This document shows positions 25,396 to 37,700 of a stretch of DNA of 64,000 bases, piece by piece. Source of the DNA: Hetaerina americana (lineage: Eukaryota > Arthropoda > Insecta > Odonata > Calopterygidae); assembly GCA_022747635.1 (NCBI GenBank), contig JAKTNV010000005.1, positions 52,582,513-52,646,512 on the forward strand. Direction: 5' to 3'. The notes under the pieces were generated by a model. The model saw only the letters and a program-made list of their open reading frames with translations. It searched no databases and was not told where the DNA came from. Each line of letters opens with the position of its first letter. Positions within the stretch are counted from its first letter, which is position 1. The position numbers were made by a program, and so were the translations under genes.

Positions 25396-26010
25396 GGGGA
25401 AGTGAAGGAAGGAAGGGAAGATGGAGGGAGGGAGTGTGAGAGGAACACATGACTCACCGCGAGAGCGCGAGGTCGGAGGCATCAACCGTCGTCCCTCCCC
25501 CTCTTCCGCAGTCCACCCGGCTTCTCTCACTTCCTCCTCAAATACCCCTGTGCCCTCCACTTCCCCCTCCGCTCCACCCTTCAAAACTTCATCCCTCACC
25601 CTTCCCTCCATCCCTCGCTCCCTGATCTCCCGCTTCCTCACCATGCAATATTCATTCGCTCCTCCCTCGCGCCTCCCCCTTCCTAGTTCCACTCTCACCT
25701 CTCTTTCCCCCTCCTCACTCATCCGCCCCATCGATATCTCCTTTCTTTCCCTTTCCCCCCCTCCCTTTCATTTTCCTCCCTTCTCCGCAAAATTTTGCCA
25801 TTCGGTGACAAGTAGCGAGAGTTTTGTTTATAGGCGGTAACAATAAGAGGTTGGGAAATACGGGAATTCGGTGGGAATGGGGTGGGGAGAAGAAGATGAG
25901 AGAGAAAGCGCATTGGTGGTGGCAGTTGTCGATGTGCGGATGCCATCTCGCAACAGGAATTTTCGCAGGAATCAGTCGAGGGAGGTTGGGATTTTGTTTG
26001 GAGGTCTAGA
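25396..26010. other. GC-rich island, pyrimidine-skewed 25480-25790
   Basis: The C/T-rich plus strand gives a Pro/Ser-rich 139-codon frame, and the complementary frame on the minus strand is Glu/Gly/Arg-rich. Both are artefacts of composition. The right part to 26010 is G-rich. Bases 25116-25395 hold nothing recognised. Confidence 0.55.
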
Positions 26011-26960
26011 TCCAGGGCGGTTGTTAACGATTGCCAACCAAACTTGACCGAAATCCAATAATTTTGTGTATATGCGCCGAGGAATTCATACCTTAATGCC
26101 ACAGAATCCATAAAGTATTGATGAAATTTAATCGTTTTAACGTCGAGCCAGAGCGTTAGGTTTGTAGTAGGATGTGTGGCTATTTAAAATGTTTATGAGT
26201 TAAAATCCAGGGTGATTTTTTTTCTAATGATGAAACCTTTTGGTCATAGTAACTCCATAGCAAACGAATAGTGGGACAGGGAACCATACCCTTGACCTTG
26301 AATATGTAAGCTTCACATATCTACCACCCTGTTTGGAAATAACACCACCCCTACCTTTTCGATCAAAACAAATCTGTGGACATTACCGATCACGTTGATT
26401 TAAAGAGCGGTCGATTTTTTCAAAAAAATAGCTTTTCGTCCAAATTTCGCTAACTCGAAAACTTCTTGGCGATTGAGAGATTACCGTCGAAGGGGTGGAA
26501 TTAAATGCTTACATTGCCCACGCCACTGAGTTTCCCACAGCTTCAAAGGGAAAGGATGAATTTTGTCAATGCAAACGTTTATTTTTTCATTGCTAATTTT
26601 TTTCCAAGCGCTCAGCAAGGAAACAAATTTTCTTGCGGGCATGGAATTAATTTTCTATAATTTCATAAAATTTTAGATGCTTTTATTATTTATAATATTC
26701 CTTTGTCTATAACCGTCATCACTGTCATTTACTCATAGGTTAGTGATTCGACAGGTAAGATTGTTTATGTCTTATGTTTGATTGGTGAGTGTTTGATGGA
26801 GTTAGAATATTCCAGGAATTGGGAAAGGGAGGAGGGAAACCCATGGTTGGCGATATTCTTTCAAAGGAAGATACCAAGGGGTCTATAATTTAATGCTTGA
26901 TCCAATGGACGATGAACGTATCCCAGGAGTGATCTTCACATAGCACCCCTAATATGGATC
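26011..26960. other. unassigned sequence
   Basis: AT-rich, with no gene recognised. Confidence 0.4.
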
Positions 26961-27220
26961 GGGTTACGAGTGATATAATATTGCCCCTTCGAGTTTCGAA
27001 CTCGGGCCCTCGAAGTTAAAAAGCGTGTACATGATTAACAGCTCCAACTCGATGCCCAACCCTTAGGTTGGTTATAATACGTGAGTTTACATCGGATACA
27101 GTACTAAATCATAAGGCTTGAGAAATTGCACTGAGTATATGAGAATTCTACTGAACATATACTGACTAGGGAGATAGTTCCTTTCCCTAAGCTATCACTC
27201 GGTTACCTCGGTTGTTTTTG
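26961..27220 (-). mobile_element. decayed SINE fragments, minus strand
   Basis: 26970-27010 contains a reverse-complement B-box-like TTCGAGTTTCGAACTCGGG. 27055-27080 (CCTTAGGTTGGTTATAA) resembles the reverse of the family B 3' end. AGTTCCTTTCCCTAAGC near 27177 resembles the reverse of its CACAGGGAAAG block. The order suggests two overlapping or nested relics and not one clean copy. Confidence 0.45.
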
Positions 27221-27689
27221 AGAAACCAGAAAATAACTTTTCTTAGAAATTCATCTTAAGCTGTCCAAACGCATTGCCCATTATTTATTTAAACCTTGTC
27301 CATCCCGTTGAGTATCCGACCAAACCGCCAGATTATCATAACACTGCTTCAACCGTTTTTACCGATAGTAACATTTCCATGAAGCGTCATTCGCTGACTG
27401 TATTCCGTTTTATATATGAATAGCAAACACTTGGAATTACGAGTCACAAATGCAGACACAAATACCTGTATAACCTTTTGAACCAATGACGTTGTTTCTC
27501 AGAAGTTCTTCTTTCACTAAAAGAAACATTTGGGCGAATCATCATTATTTCACCCCCTGAATTTATTTGTTACATTTTCATATATCTTACTCTGGGTTCT
27601 TTCCTTCTGCACAGAATTATGATGAATATCGAGCGACTCCTATTCTTTCACTATTTTTATGAATTATTTGAGATACAAGTAGTTTGGTA
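27221..27689. other. unassigned sequence
   Basis: Nothing recognised. Confidence 0.4.
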
Positions 27690-27885
27690 TGGTAGTCCAT
27701 CTGACAGAGCGATGGATTAGTAACCGCATGGGAATTCGATTCTCGCTAACGCCTCTGAGCACCCTTAGGCAAACGGTCTCACTACCAAGATGGGTATCGT
27801 TCACTTTTGGGGTTGGTATTGGAGCTTAACCCTCACCTATCAACCCAACCTACCAGTTGATTAATTTAATCTACTTTAAGGTAGA
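27690..27885 (+). mobile_element. tRNA-derived SINE, family B, diverged copy
   Basis: A tRNA-like head (GACAGAGCGATGGATTAGTA, then GGGAATTCGATTCTC as a weak B-box) leads into a shortened body. It ends in CTCACCTATCAACCC and CCAGTTGATTAATTT, matching the family B 3' end. The central block is mostly missing. Confidence 0.6.
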
Positions 27886-28194
27886 CAGAAGAATAAATTA
27901 CGTTACTGCGGTATAATTTTTAAATATAATTTTTGGAATGGAGGTACGAGAAAAGTTAGAAATTTATTGAATGTCGTCCGAGAGTGAAAAATATAATTTT
28001 TATACTTTTTAATATGTGTTTTTACGTCTATATTTATCTTTTTCTTCTCATAGATTGTTTTACGCCAATGATTCGACTTTTTTGATTCACATATTTCCAT
28101 CACTTTGCATTCATGCCCACTCTTTACCGTAAATACTCGAAGAAAAAATAAAAATCAATACAGAAAGAGACTATTAGAGAATCGATCTTTTTCA
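27886..28194. other. unassigned AT-rich sequence
   Basis: Nothing recognised. Confidence 0.4.
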
Positions 28195-29465
28195 TCTCCG
28201 TTATATCTCCTTCTCTCCATTTTCCTTGCTTCTTTACCACTCTCTCTCCATCCGTCTCTCTTTTTACCCTCTTTCTCTCCTGGGGGATCGAGATGGTGCG
28301 GGGGCTAACGTACTGGCTTCCCACCCTGAGGGCGCGGGTTCAAATCCCGGCGGTGTTGAATATTTTTCAGAGGTATCTCGATCCCTACTTGAGGTGCTTT
28401 GTGGAGGGCACTTTGAGTGAGTACGCCGTCCGTCGGATGGGACGTTAAGCCGCGGACCCCTTGGCGCCTTTCGTAAAGAGTAGGCTAATGCCGACGCCGG
28501 GTTTCTCTCCACCCTTCATCCTTTCCTGTCCTTCCCCTATGGCGCAAATGACCTTAGCTGTCGGTCGCCTCCCCTCAAAACTACTACTCTTTCTCTCCTC
28601 CAGTACTTTCAACCTTCTTTCTCTTCCTTGGCCTCCTCCATCCTTGCACCACTACCCCTCTTGGCCCATTACACGTCTCCTTTTTCTCTCTTTCCTCGTC
28701 CTCCATTCTCGCCGCCCTCTTCTACCCTCCGTCCCTTCTACCTCTATGCGTGTCGACCTAAATTGCCTCCACCCCTTTCATCTATATTTCCTCCCCTATA
28801 CATCCCCCTGCCCGTCCCGTCTAGAAAGAGAGAGGACACTCCAGAAAGCCTTCCAATGTCTCTCCTTAACTTTAAAGGTAGTCTTGCTGTGAACGTGGAA
28901 ACTCGCCCTTGCTACAATATACCAATTCCTCTTTCCGTCAACCCCCCCTATATTGAAGTACTCTGCAGCGACCTCATTCACGGCTGGCCACCAACCCAAC
29001 CCAATCTCTCTCTCCCTCCCTCCCTCTTTTCTTTCCTTCCATCCCTCCTTTCCTCCAACATACCCTCCTTCCTTCATCCATTCAACTTTTTCCCACTCTT
29101 ACTCCCTCCATCAACCCCAAATTTCCCCCCTTCCAACTACATTCCTTCATCCTTCCTACCTCTTTCTCTTCCACTTTCTCTCCCTTCCTCCAACCCTCTC
29201 TTCCTTCCCTCTTTCCATTATCGTCCATCCAACCTCATCCTGCCGTCTGGTCATCGATTCCTACTACTCTCTTTTCCTCCATTTATTCATTTCTCTCTCA
29301 TTACACTCCCTCTCCGCCTTTCACTCTTCCTCTTACTCCGCCTCTCACTCTTCTTCCAACTCTCCCTTCTTTCATATCTCTTTTCCTATCTCCATCCACA
29401 ACTTCCTCCCCTCTCCCTATCTCCATTTCTATCTTCCTACTTCCCTTCCTCTCCCTATCTCTCTA
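28195..29465. other. long pyrimidine-rich (C/T) island
   Basis: Apart from the SINE inside it, the plus strand is C/T-rich for about 1 kb with CCTTCC and CTCCCT repeats. Forward frames of 143, 204 and 310 codons coexist in different phases and all read Pro/Ser/Leu/Phe. No gene is called. Confidence 0.65.
28269..28599 (+). mobile_element. tRNA-derived SINE, family A, with 13-bp target duplication
   Basis: The element spans about 28282-28586 and is bounded by exact direct repeats CTCTTTCTCTCCT (28269-28281 and 28587-28599). The head is tRNA-like, with GATGGTGCGGGGGCTAACG and B-box GCGGGTTCAAATCCC. The body contains the block GTCCGTCGGATGGGACGTTAAG, written here in two overlapping parts as GTCCGTCGGATGG and GATGGGACGTTAAG, and ends in ACTACTACT repeats. 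The intact target duplication marks a fairly recent L1-style insertion. Copies at 47.2 and 54.4 kb share the blocks. Confidence 0.88.
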
Positions 29466-30770
29466 GCACATTTTCTTTATTCGAAAATTCCAATTGCTCT
29501 CGTCGTCACCGCAAAAAAGGGTTTTTGCAGAGAAAAAGACTCTATGAAAGTTACAATTAGCATTTAGCAATTGGAGTATAATATCGTGAAAGTGAAGAAC
29601 ACTTATGTATGTATAAATGCTAAGGTCGTCATTTAATGCTTTAATATCCAACATATCTGATTTTGCCCTCCTAAGTGATTTCATGTCCCAATACGGATGT
29701 TTGGAACGCTTGACATTTTAGATCAAAAATGAACAAATAATGAAATATCTAGTAGGTACTACCATCCATATTAAAGCGTTCTGCAAAAATATTAATCAGA
29801 TAATTAAGTGGTTAATTACATTTTTTGTCATGAAGTACCGACAACACGATCCTTTAATTGAACACGGCACTATTTTCAGGCCATCTCCAGTAAGGAATGC
29901 AAATGCAGAGAGAGAAATTATTTTTCGGTTATTAACCTCATTTCTCTAGTTTCCTCGAGCGCGATACTCATTGGGCTAATTTAATTTCACCAATTTTTCC
30001 ATTTTAAATTAAATTTAAATTTTACTCCATTTTCAGTTCAATATGCTTAGGTAAATAGCGAGAATTCCCAAACGCTATGCGAATCATCACTTGACATCAA
30101 TTAGGAAATACTGATCCATGTTTGAGCTGATTTTTATAAGTTTGCACGATATTGCTATCCTTGATAAAATCAGAGGTCAAATTCAAACTTAATTTTAACT
30201 TTAGTTTCCTATTGAATTCTCTATGAATATTGAAAGCTTTTTAGAATTTTCTACGATAGTTTATTTCTTATTAAGCCTTGAGGTATTTCCTTCTACGTAT
30301 TTCCTTCTCCTTTAAAATATACATTGAGGAATTGGGCATAGGGTTACTCAGATAATTAAATACTCTATTCCTCGTTTATTTCTATGTTAGCGGCAAAATG
30401 TTGTACTTCCCGAAGATAGAATTCATGCTTTACGTAATTGATGGAATATTACATGCAAATGTAAGTTCCCATTTTAGACAAGCATATGAAAGTATCTGAA
30501 AAAAGGTTTTAACTCATACAAAAGCGCTCTCAATTGAGATTGACGGGGAACAGTCTCTACCTATACCCAGGATTATTAATTGATAGAAAGGTTGGTTGGA
30601 TATTAATAACATATTGGCACATTCTAAATCAAATTCCGTTCACTATCCTTGAATTCCGTGCTCACAACTACATCTTCTCCATTTAATCTTAAAACGACGG
30701 ATATTACAAACCTCTAATGTTGGCATCCCAGTCACAGAGTCTTGAGAAATCACCCGAAACCCATATTTTA
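29466..30770. other. unassigned AT-rich sequence
   Basis: Nothing recognised. Confidence 0.4.
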
Positions 30771-31250
30771 GCTCCCTCTCCGTGATTCCTACCGGTCACA
30801 TTGATACCGGCAATTTCCCCACACTCCCCACTCGCTCCTCCAATAAATATTTCCCTATCGCAACCCTTCCCCGATCGCGCCCTACATATCCCACCCTCCC
30901 CCCCCTCCCCTTTCGGGAAGAACCTTTGAGAAATGAGATGGAGGTGCGGGTGGGGGTGGAGAGTGGAAGACATTCCCAGAAGACTTTTGCGTGTTCCGGC
31001 GGCATGGTTCAGGAACCTATTGATTCGCGGGATTCGTGGAATGGGTACGTTTTTTATTACGCATGCACATTCGCCCTGATTGCTTCCCTTAGCACTCCCT
31101 CCCGCTCCAATATCCATGTCTCCTCCCCATTTCTCCCTCTCCACGCGGGATGGGAAGATGGAGGCGGATTCGGCCGGTCTCACGGCGTGGGCGGTCTTGA
31201 TTCCGAATTGGTTGCGAGGGCTGAGACGTGAGAGAGAGAGAAGGGTGGGA
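30771..31250. other. GC-rich island, partly pyrimidine-skewed
   Basis: The plus strand is C-rich at 30800-30910, then mixed. Frames of about 150 codons lie on both strands with no motif recognised. Confidence 0.45.
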
Positions 31251-33208
31251 AAATATGCGTCTCTAGTGTACTTCCAATGTCGTCAGCGTCATATGCGACG
31301 GCGATAGACGGGGATCATTCCCTTTGCCACTTAGTGACTCTCATTTCTGATCGAATCACAGTGTCTTGAGTGAAATGGACGGTTTAATTGCATGGGGCCC
31401 GAGTACCAGCTCCTCTCTGGTATGCCTTGCAGCCGTCGCCACCGCCAAGGAAATATTATTTTCGGTAATTGACTATTTTCAGCTTCCAGAAATTCAATGC
31501 TCTCCAGGGTCCTTACGAACGTGGAGGTGGCGAGTACCTCGTTAACGTGTTCTCGTGAGGCCGTTTAGAATAAACGATGCACTGTTTCCATACTGCTTTG
31601 CTGTCTCAAGTGCACTGTGGTCATTTTGACGTCTATCCATTGCCGTACAGGTACGAATTTGTTGCGGTGAAGTTATGAGTTCAATGTTTAAAGCAAAGGA
31701 CACCGGTATTAATGTTCTTAAATTGGAGGCCCTCGAGGTAATTTCATTCTTTTTGGAAGGGATATGTTTTTCATTTTGAGTAAATTTCATTGTGGTTTTT
31801 CTCCAAAGGTTTCTAGTTTTTGAACCTTTTCTGTGAATATTACGTTTTGTACCACCGGTCAAGAAGCTTTGCGGCATGAATGAGACATATACGTTGAATA
31901 GGTATCAAGTGTCAAGTTTTTTAACCGTTCTCATTAACAGCGATACTATATTAATTACGATTTAGCTCCACAGGCGTGAAAGAAATAGAAGATTCCTTCA
32001 ACAAATCATCAGATTTTCGTCATCTACTCCATGAATACCATTTACATGTTTACAAAATAGTTCGTAAATTGACACGTCACGAAGAAAATAGCTCTAAATA
32101 TTTCACTGAACACGTTTGCCGAGAAATGACGTGAAACTATTGTTCCGCGGAATCTTGAAAGGGTAGCTTCCTTCAGCACAGGTTATGTCCAGCGTCATGT
32201 GTGATTAATTGTTTAAGCATCTGTGAACATTCAGAGGACGAGAAATTCCATTCAAAATGGCAGCAAAAATTTATCCATGGTATAATAGGTATTTGTAAAT
32301 AGTCCGTGGACACGATATAAGTGAGAGACCCGAAGTTTAAGGCGTACTCTCTTCAACGCCGATATACGTACATATATAATGTTATTAAATAATAAAAAAT
32401 AAATGCAAGGAAAAGTAACACAAGCTTTCAGCAAAGCGTTCAGGTTAGTTTTAAAAATCTATTTTAGTGCTTTCTCAAAAGCTCCTTGAAGATATTTTTA
32501 AATAATATGAGTGGTGATTTTTTCAAAATTATAAAAAGGAATATCGAACTAAAAAATACACACATGATAAGTCAAACATTCTTTTCGTTCCGATGATTTG
32601 GTTGCATTACTTAATAATTTCTTTACTTGCTAACAGATTCGTTTCAAAATAAATCAATGTAGTATTGTCCATTGTGTTCGTTTTATTAGTCCACATTAAC
32701 TTTCACTATTTAAATATTAAAAAGATGATTCCGTTACATTTTCAGACCTATTATGAATTTTAGTTTATTCTAGGATCGTAATTAGGTGGAATTGTCCGAA
32801 GTGCTGACAGAGCGATCGAAAAGGACAGAAAGAATTCTTCCACAATTTTCCCTGATCTCTTTTATCTGTTTTCTGCTGTGGTTCCTGAAGCCAACTCCCT
32901 CGGGTTGCATTCATCATTTGCCGTTGAACCATTTTGTATCCCCTCCTTGTCCTCGATCCATTCGCTCCTATTCCTCTCTCTTCATGACGCGACCGTTTTG
33001 AGGAAAAGCAGTTTTGGAGTATCGGCGTGGCCATAGCGGCGGCGAACTAGTTGGGTGAAATGCAGTAACGTGTTCCACTTAACGTAATAGTCGCCGTCGC
33101 GGGATCGAACGGATGCTAGAGATAAGTCAGCAAGATGGCTAGTGGGCACCTAATTCAATTTTTTTTCCAATCGTAACCAAATCAAATTTTTCATTTTCAT
33201 TTTTCATT
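31251..33208. other. unassigned sequence
   Basis: Mostly AT-rich with nothing recognised. A slightly GC-richer patch lies at 31380-31550. Confidence 0.4.
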
Positions 33209-33251
33209 TCGCAGACCATTTTCCTTTTGTGGGAAGGAAAATGGTCTGCGA
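33209..33251. repeat. 18-bp perfect hairpin
   Basis: Arms 33209-33226 and 33234-33251 are exact reverse complements with a 7-base loop TTGTGGG. It lies just before a TA run and a SINE B fragment. Origin unknown. Confidence 0.85.
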
Positions 33252-33264
33252 GCTTATCGACGCT

Positions 33265-33362
33265 ATATATATATATAAACCATGAACACAGTAATCAACC
33301 CAAAGGTCGGTTAGTTAGCTGATCCAATACTAAACCCAACGGCGGGTGAAATTCACACACCG
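33265..33362 (-). mobile_element. SINE family B, 3' fragment
   Basis: Read on the minus strand it gives GTGTGTGAATTTCACCC, a diverged middle, CGACCTTTGGGTTGATTAC and TGTGTTCATGGTTT, then a TA run (33267-33279). This is the family B 3' end with a TA tail; the tRNA head is absent. Confidence 0.75.
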
Positions 33363-35395
33363 TTAATGTAGACATACAAAAAACTTTTTACTTTCTATTC
33401 CATTTTTATCTTCCGCCTTACCCAGTATTTATAGAGAGATATGTACTTCTACAACTATTCTTGAATAAACTTCCATATCCTGTAGAGCTTCAGGAATCGA
33501 TCGTTTACGCTTGAAATTATTGAAAAACTGAGAAATGAGAAACCAATTTTATCAAGTGAAAGTTAATTGTCATTTCCTTCATACTTTGGGGATGGTAGCC
33601 ACTACGCATCTGCCTACTATCAATTTGACGCAGCGCAAATTCCCAATCTCAAATATAATTTCAATTTTGACTGAACACACATCAAAAAAGCAGTGGGGCT
33701 CTTCCAAATGGCATGAAAACACCTGCCTAAAAACTGTCTCTTTCCATTTTTCGTCCGTCGCCAAACGCACTCTTTCGTCAAATTTAAATTTTGTATATCG
33801 GTGTGCCACTGTATCCCGGTAAAGCTCCTTTAATATTAGAAAATTCCTCTGCTTAAATTTTTACTTTTAAGGGCATTTTATGAGACACAATGACTTTTTA
33901 ACTAATAAGAGTTAGACAAATGTTTTCCACAAATTATTTCAGTGAAGAAAACAAGTCGGTAGGGGATTTAGATACATTTGGTATTGTGTCCAGAACTCTA
34001 CCACAAGAATACCTTTCGGATGTTCCAGCCCGACCCCAGCTGTGTAATTGTCTGGTCACCGTAAATTGTCTGAAACTGCAGCAGGCCAAAGGAGGGAAAA
34101 TTACTGACCACCCCAGACAAAAATGTGCGAATTTCTTGCATCGCAACGTGAGTGCGAGTAAGAGCCGTAACCACACTTGGGGTAGATGACTAGATGTGTT
34201 TTGTGTTCACTCACATTCATTTCCTCAAAGTATGAGAGGGTTTTGCGAATGGCCGCACCGCACAATGCCTACCCTCGGTAGCGTACCTTAAGTGATCGAG
34301 CCTTTAATGCATTCTTCTCACCCTCCACATGCGTGATGCGACACACTTGTCACAGACGCGTGGAAGGGGAAGAGACGAAACCGCGAAATAATCGTGTCCA
34401 ATTGCGCGCGGCGGTCCCAAAGGCATGCTCCGGAAGTTGGAACAACGCTCTTAGATTAAAATCGTTGCGGGGGACGAGACCGTATTTGCCGGTACAGTTG
34501 CTGTTCCGTGTAAACCGGACGACTCCACAATTACCAACCGAAAGTTGGAATAATGATTTCTCTCTTCGTCACGTACTAATGGATGTCCTTATGTTGGGGA
34601 AAAATTACTATGGCAGAATTACTCTAAAAACTTGTCTTTGTCTAACGTCTAACCTACCACGTCGTAATGTGGGCATTATCATGCACCAGTGAACAAATTT
34701 TTCGACATGATTTTTATCTATTTGTGGTAACATCGATGTGGACAAAATGGATGAATGAATTTGTCGATTAAATTAACATTTCACAGGGAAAGGATGCTTC
34801 GTTAAATTGTCAATTGATTTGAGTGAAGTAAATATCTTTCCGTTTGAGAAAGCGCAGAACTCCACCCTGGTATATTATATGCTAGACATACATGGAAACT
34901 TACAACTAACAACATTATGCCGTAAAATCAAACGACGCCCAGTGTGCAGCTTATTCCTTATTCATTCATCCGCAGGAAGGCGATAGTTCGATTTAATAAT
35001 TATTTAAACCATTCCTATCAATCAATTTGTGTTATTTTACATTTAAATGTAGTTTTGTACCTGTAGAGTGTACATAAAACTAGTGGCTACGAGATTGCAA
35101 AGCATCTATGGGAATTAGGTTAGTACATAGTGCTATCATATAATGGTCCCATTAATTATCTTAAAATAGGTATTCTACCTGTTAATGATATCCTTTTAAA
35201 TTAGCAAGCATCAAGCATCTTATTTATAATCTGGAAATGAAAATCGGTTTGTATCTTGAGCTGAAATAATTTTCCACCTAGACCTAGGAGGTATTATGTA
35301 AATATTATGTAAATGCCCATCGTTCCAGTACAAATATCTAAAAATTCTGGCATCCAAAATTATCTGAACATATTTGAGCTTTAGGAAACATGCAC
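33363..35395. other. unassigned sequence
   Basis: No gene recognised. A frame of 119 codons ending at 34692 lacks any motif. Confidence 0.4.
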
Positions 35396-35640
35396 CTACA
35401 TCAGTGGCGTGATAATGCTGCAGGCCGAGCGTTCAGCTACTGGTCACGATAATCTCAGGTTTAAATCTCGGCGATGCTAATTAACAACCTTGGCTAGAAC
35501 CAAATTACCACATATTTCTGTAATTAAGTCATGCTCGTGTCTGTAATTAAGTCTGGAAATTCACAGTTATTCCAGGGGGAAATTCACAGTTATCACAGGC
35601 ATTGGTATTGTCCCTTTCTTTTTATTGTGTGAATTTAGCT
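35396..35640 (+). mobile_element. tRNA-headed SINE relic, probably family B
   Basis: 35405-35475 resembles a tRNA-like head (GGCCGAGCGTTCAGCTACTG, then CAGGTTTAAATCTCGG as B-box). Downstream GGGGGAAATTCACAGTTATC and nearby repeats are only vaguely like the family body. Low certainty. Confidence 0.4.
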
Positions 35641-36734
35641 ACTGTTATTAACGATTAGTTTAAATTATTGGCTTAAGCTGGTCTCAATCGTTGTCATTTA
35701 AAAAGGTATTCAGCTTCAAGAATATGCTTTGATTTTTTTATGATAAAAATATGCTCTTCCGGAAAAAATAATTTTAAAGTTTGGTTTGATAGTTTAGGGT
35801 AGGGCTCATCTATGATACTATTCAAACCTCCCTGCGTGTTAGCAGGTTATGGACCTAGTTCATTTCTCCGCCTGCGGTTTCCAAGAGAAACCTGAAACTC
35901 AAAATATTTCGTAACTTGAATAAGCAGATGAATCAAAATCGAAGAGTAATAATACTAACCTCGATGAAATATGTTAAATTGAGTGTGTCGATATTAAAAT
36001 ACAAAAGCTCCACAGTATATTAACTTTATTTCTCAGTTAAATATTTCTAAATCATTATTTGAAATCTTTCTCATTATTTCCGATAGTAGTCATCACTGAA
36101 TTTTTGATTAGCCTCTGGTTCCAAGGGATTCTGGTCGCTTGGAAGAAACTTAGTGGAGTTATTGCAAGTAGGCGAGGTTGTTTTAACTTTGATCTGCTTT
36201 ACACAGTTGGCTCTAGTTCCATCGAACTCTTTTTCCCCCGGGGGTTGATCATTATCAATCATAATGATTATTCAGTTATTCTTGCTCAGAGGTCTGCGGC
36301 TCGGAATTTATGGAACTTTGATCCATCAGACGAATGGCAAGGAGATATTGGAATGAAAAAGTTTGCGGAAATGTGTTAGTTCACATTGTTTAAAAGCGAG
36401 TTGATCATCTGGTACTCATAGCAGAGAAGCGTTCTCTCTGAATTGAAAGAGATGGAGAGAAAAATTCCGCCACCTTCAAAAAGTAGGGTGAACGGACAGA
36501 AATCTACAAAATATCTCTTTGAATCCTGAAATTTCGGTCACTTCTGGGTATAAATGACATAACTGTCATAAACGTCCAGTTAATCTGCCACTCTTTATTG
36601 CAATTTTTGAGAATTGAGAGCTGACACACTGTTGGTGTGGAAATTCTAGCACCACATTGCATCGATAGACGAGGCGATAATGAGACGTTAGAGGGAAATT
36701 GAAATTGCGCTGAATGGTTGAGGCCTTAACTTTG
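35641..36734. other. unassigned sequence
   Basis: Nothing recognised. Confidence 0.4.
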
Positions 36735-36945
36735 TAGAATTCCATTTTTAACTTAGGAAAAATAATATTATCTTCGCTTTCTACTGAATAAACTTTATTC
36801 GTCGACTATTTTCATTTACACTGTAACATCATCAGGACTAGTGCTGATGATGTTACAGTGTAAATGAAACTAGTCGACGAATAAAGTTTATCCTGTAGAA
36901 AGCAAAGATAATATTATTTTTTCCTAAGTTTGAAATTGAAATTGA
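36735..36945. mobile_element. large inverted repeat (palindromic element) with two hammerhead-like cores
   Basis: Left arm about 36751-36835 and right arm 36844-36930 are near-perfect reverse complements (mismatches and one small length change near 36787 and 36892). Weaker complementarity extends outward to about 36735 and 36945. The 8-base centre is GACTAGTG. Each arm carries the ordered motif CTGATGA, 15-base spacer, GAAA, then CTAGTC (right arm) or ATAGTC (left arm). No coding capacity. Likely a relic of paired terminal repeats of a retroelement. Confidence 0.8.
36844..36875 (+). ncRNA. hammerhead-ribozyme-like core
   Basis: CTGATGA (36844-36850) matches conserved C3 to A9. The 15-base spacer can form a 4-bp stem TTAC/GTAA with a 3-base loop. 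GAAA (36866-36869) matches G12 to A15.1. ACTAGT then supplies a self-complementary stem III, and C at 36875 is the expected cleavage-site base. The two flanking bases on each side of stem II are not paired, so stem II looks eroded. The mirrored minus-strand copy is 36804-36835 with AATAGT in place of ACTAGT. No fold was computed. Confidence 0.4.
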
Positions 36946-37440
36946 TAATATTTAGGAGCCACATTCATACTCTCAAAGATCGTGGTTAAACGAGTATAAA
37001 ACATCATTTAGAGCGGACCGAACTAAGCAAAGATAAATTTCATCGACTGATATTCTCTAAGAATTCTACTAATGGCTAATAACTTACTCTACGCTAATGC
37101 CTACCCTACCCTACGCTAATGAATAACATATCCACCACGATTCCTCGAGGCGATTTACCGGTTAAGATGGAAATATTGATGTGATTCGTGGAAACGAATT
37201 TATTAACGTGGGATGATCGAAGTGGATAAGTCGAAAGGGAAGTACTTAAGTCCCTCCGGCTGAATAACGACCTTCTCTAACGCATATATCCCGATCTTCA
37301 CCTCAAATTCTAAAAGCCTCTTGAGTTTCAGGCTGCTAAAGTTAATATACCAGCGGCTACTCCAGTGGAATTAACTATCTCCCACAAGTTCAAGTTCGCT
37401 TTTGCTTCGAAGCGTAATGAATGCATCCTAAATTCGCAAA
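36946..37440. other. unassigned sequence
   Basis: Nothing recognised. Confidence 0.4.
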
Positions 37441-37700
37441 ACACTACCAAACCACAATAATCAATCCTTAGGTTGGCTTGATATGTGTGGTTAGAGCTTC
37501 TCTCCTGCAAAACCCTACAGCTTGAGAAACTTGCACATCCAGTTTAAAGCGGTCGTTTCCCTTCCCCTTGTCATCTTGAGTTTCTAAAGATTACCCGAGA
37601 AATCTTACTGCTTGGGTCAAAGTACCCAATGCCTAAAGACATCGCTTGGAATTGAACCCTTGACCCATTTCGTTCAATATACGAACGAACCCGTGTTCCC
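37441..37700 (-). mobile_element. SINE family B relic, minus strand
   Basis: A reverse-complement tRNA-like head lies at 37640-37690 (minus strand GGGTTCAATTCC B-box). A reverse block like the CACAGGGAAAG region lies near 37555 and the family 3' end near 37465-37485. The order is correct for a minus-strand copy, but divergence is high. Confidence 0.55.

Noticed and set aside
28628..29567. 310- and 204-codon overlapping forward frames
   Set aside because: Both run through the same CT-rich low-complexity tract in different phases with Pro/Ser/Leu/Phe repeats. Not protein-like.
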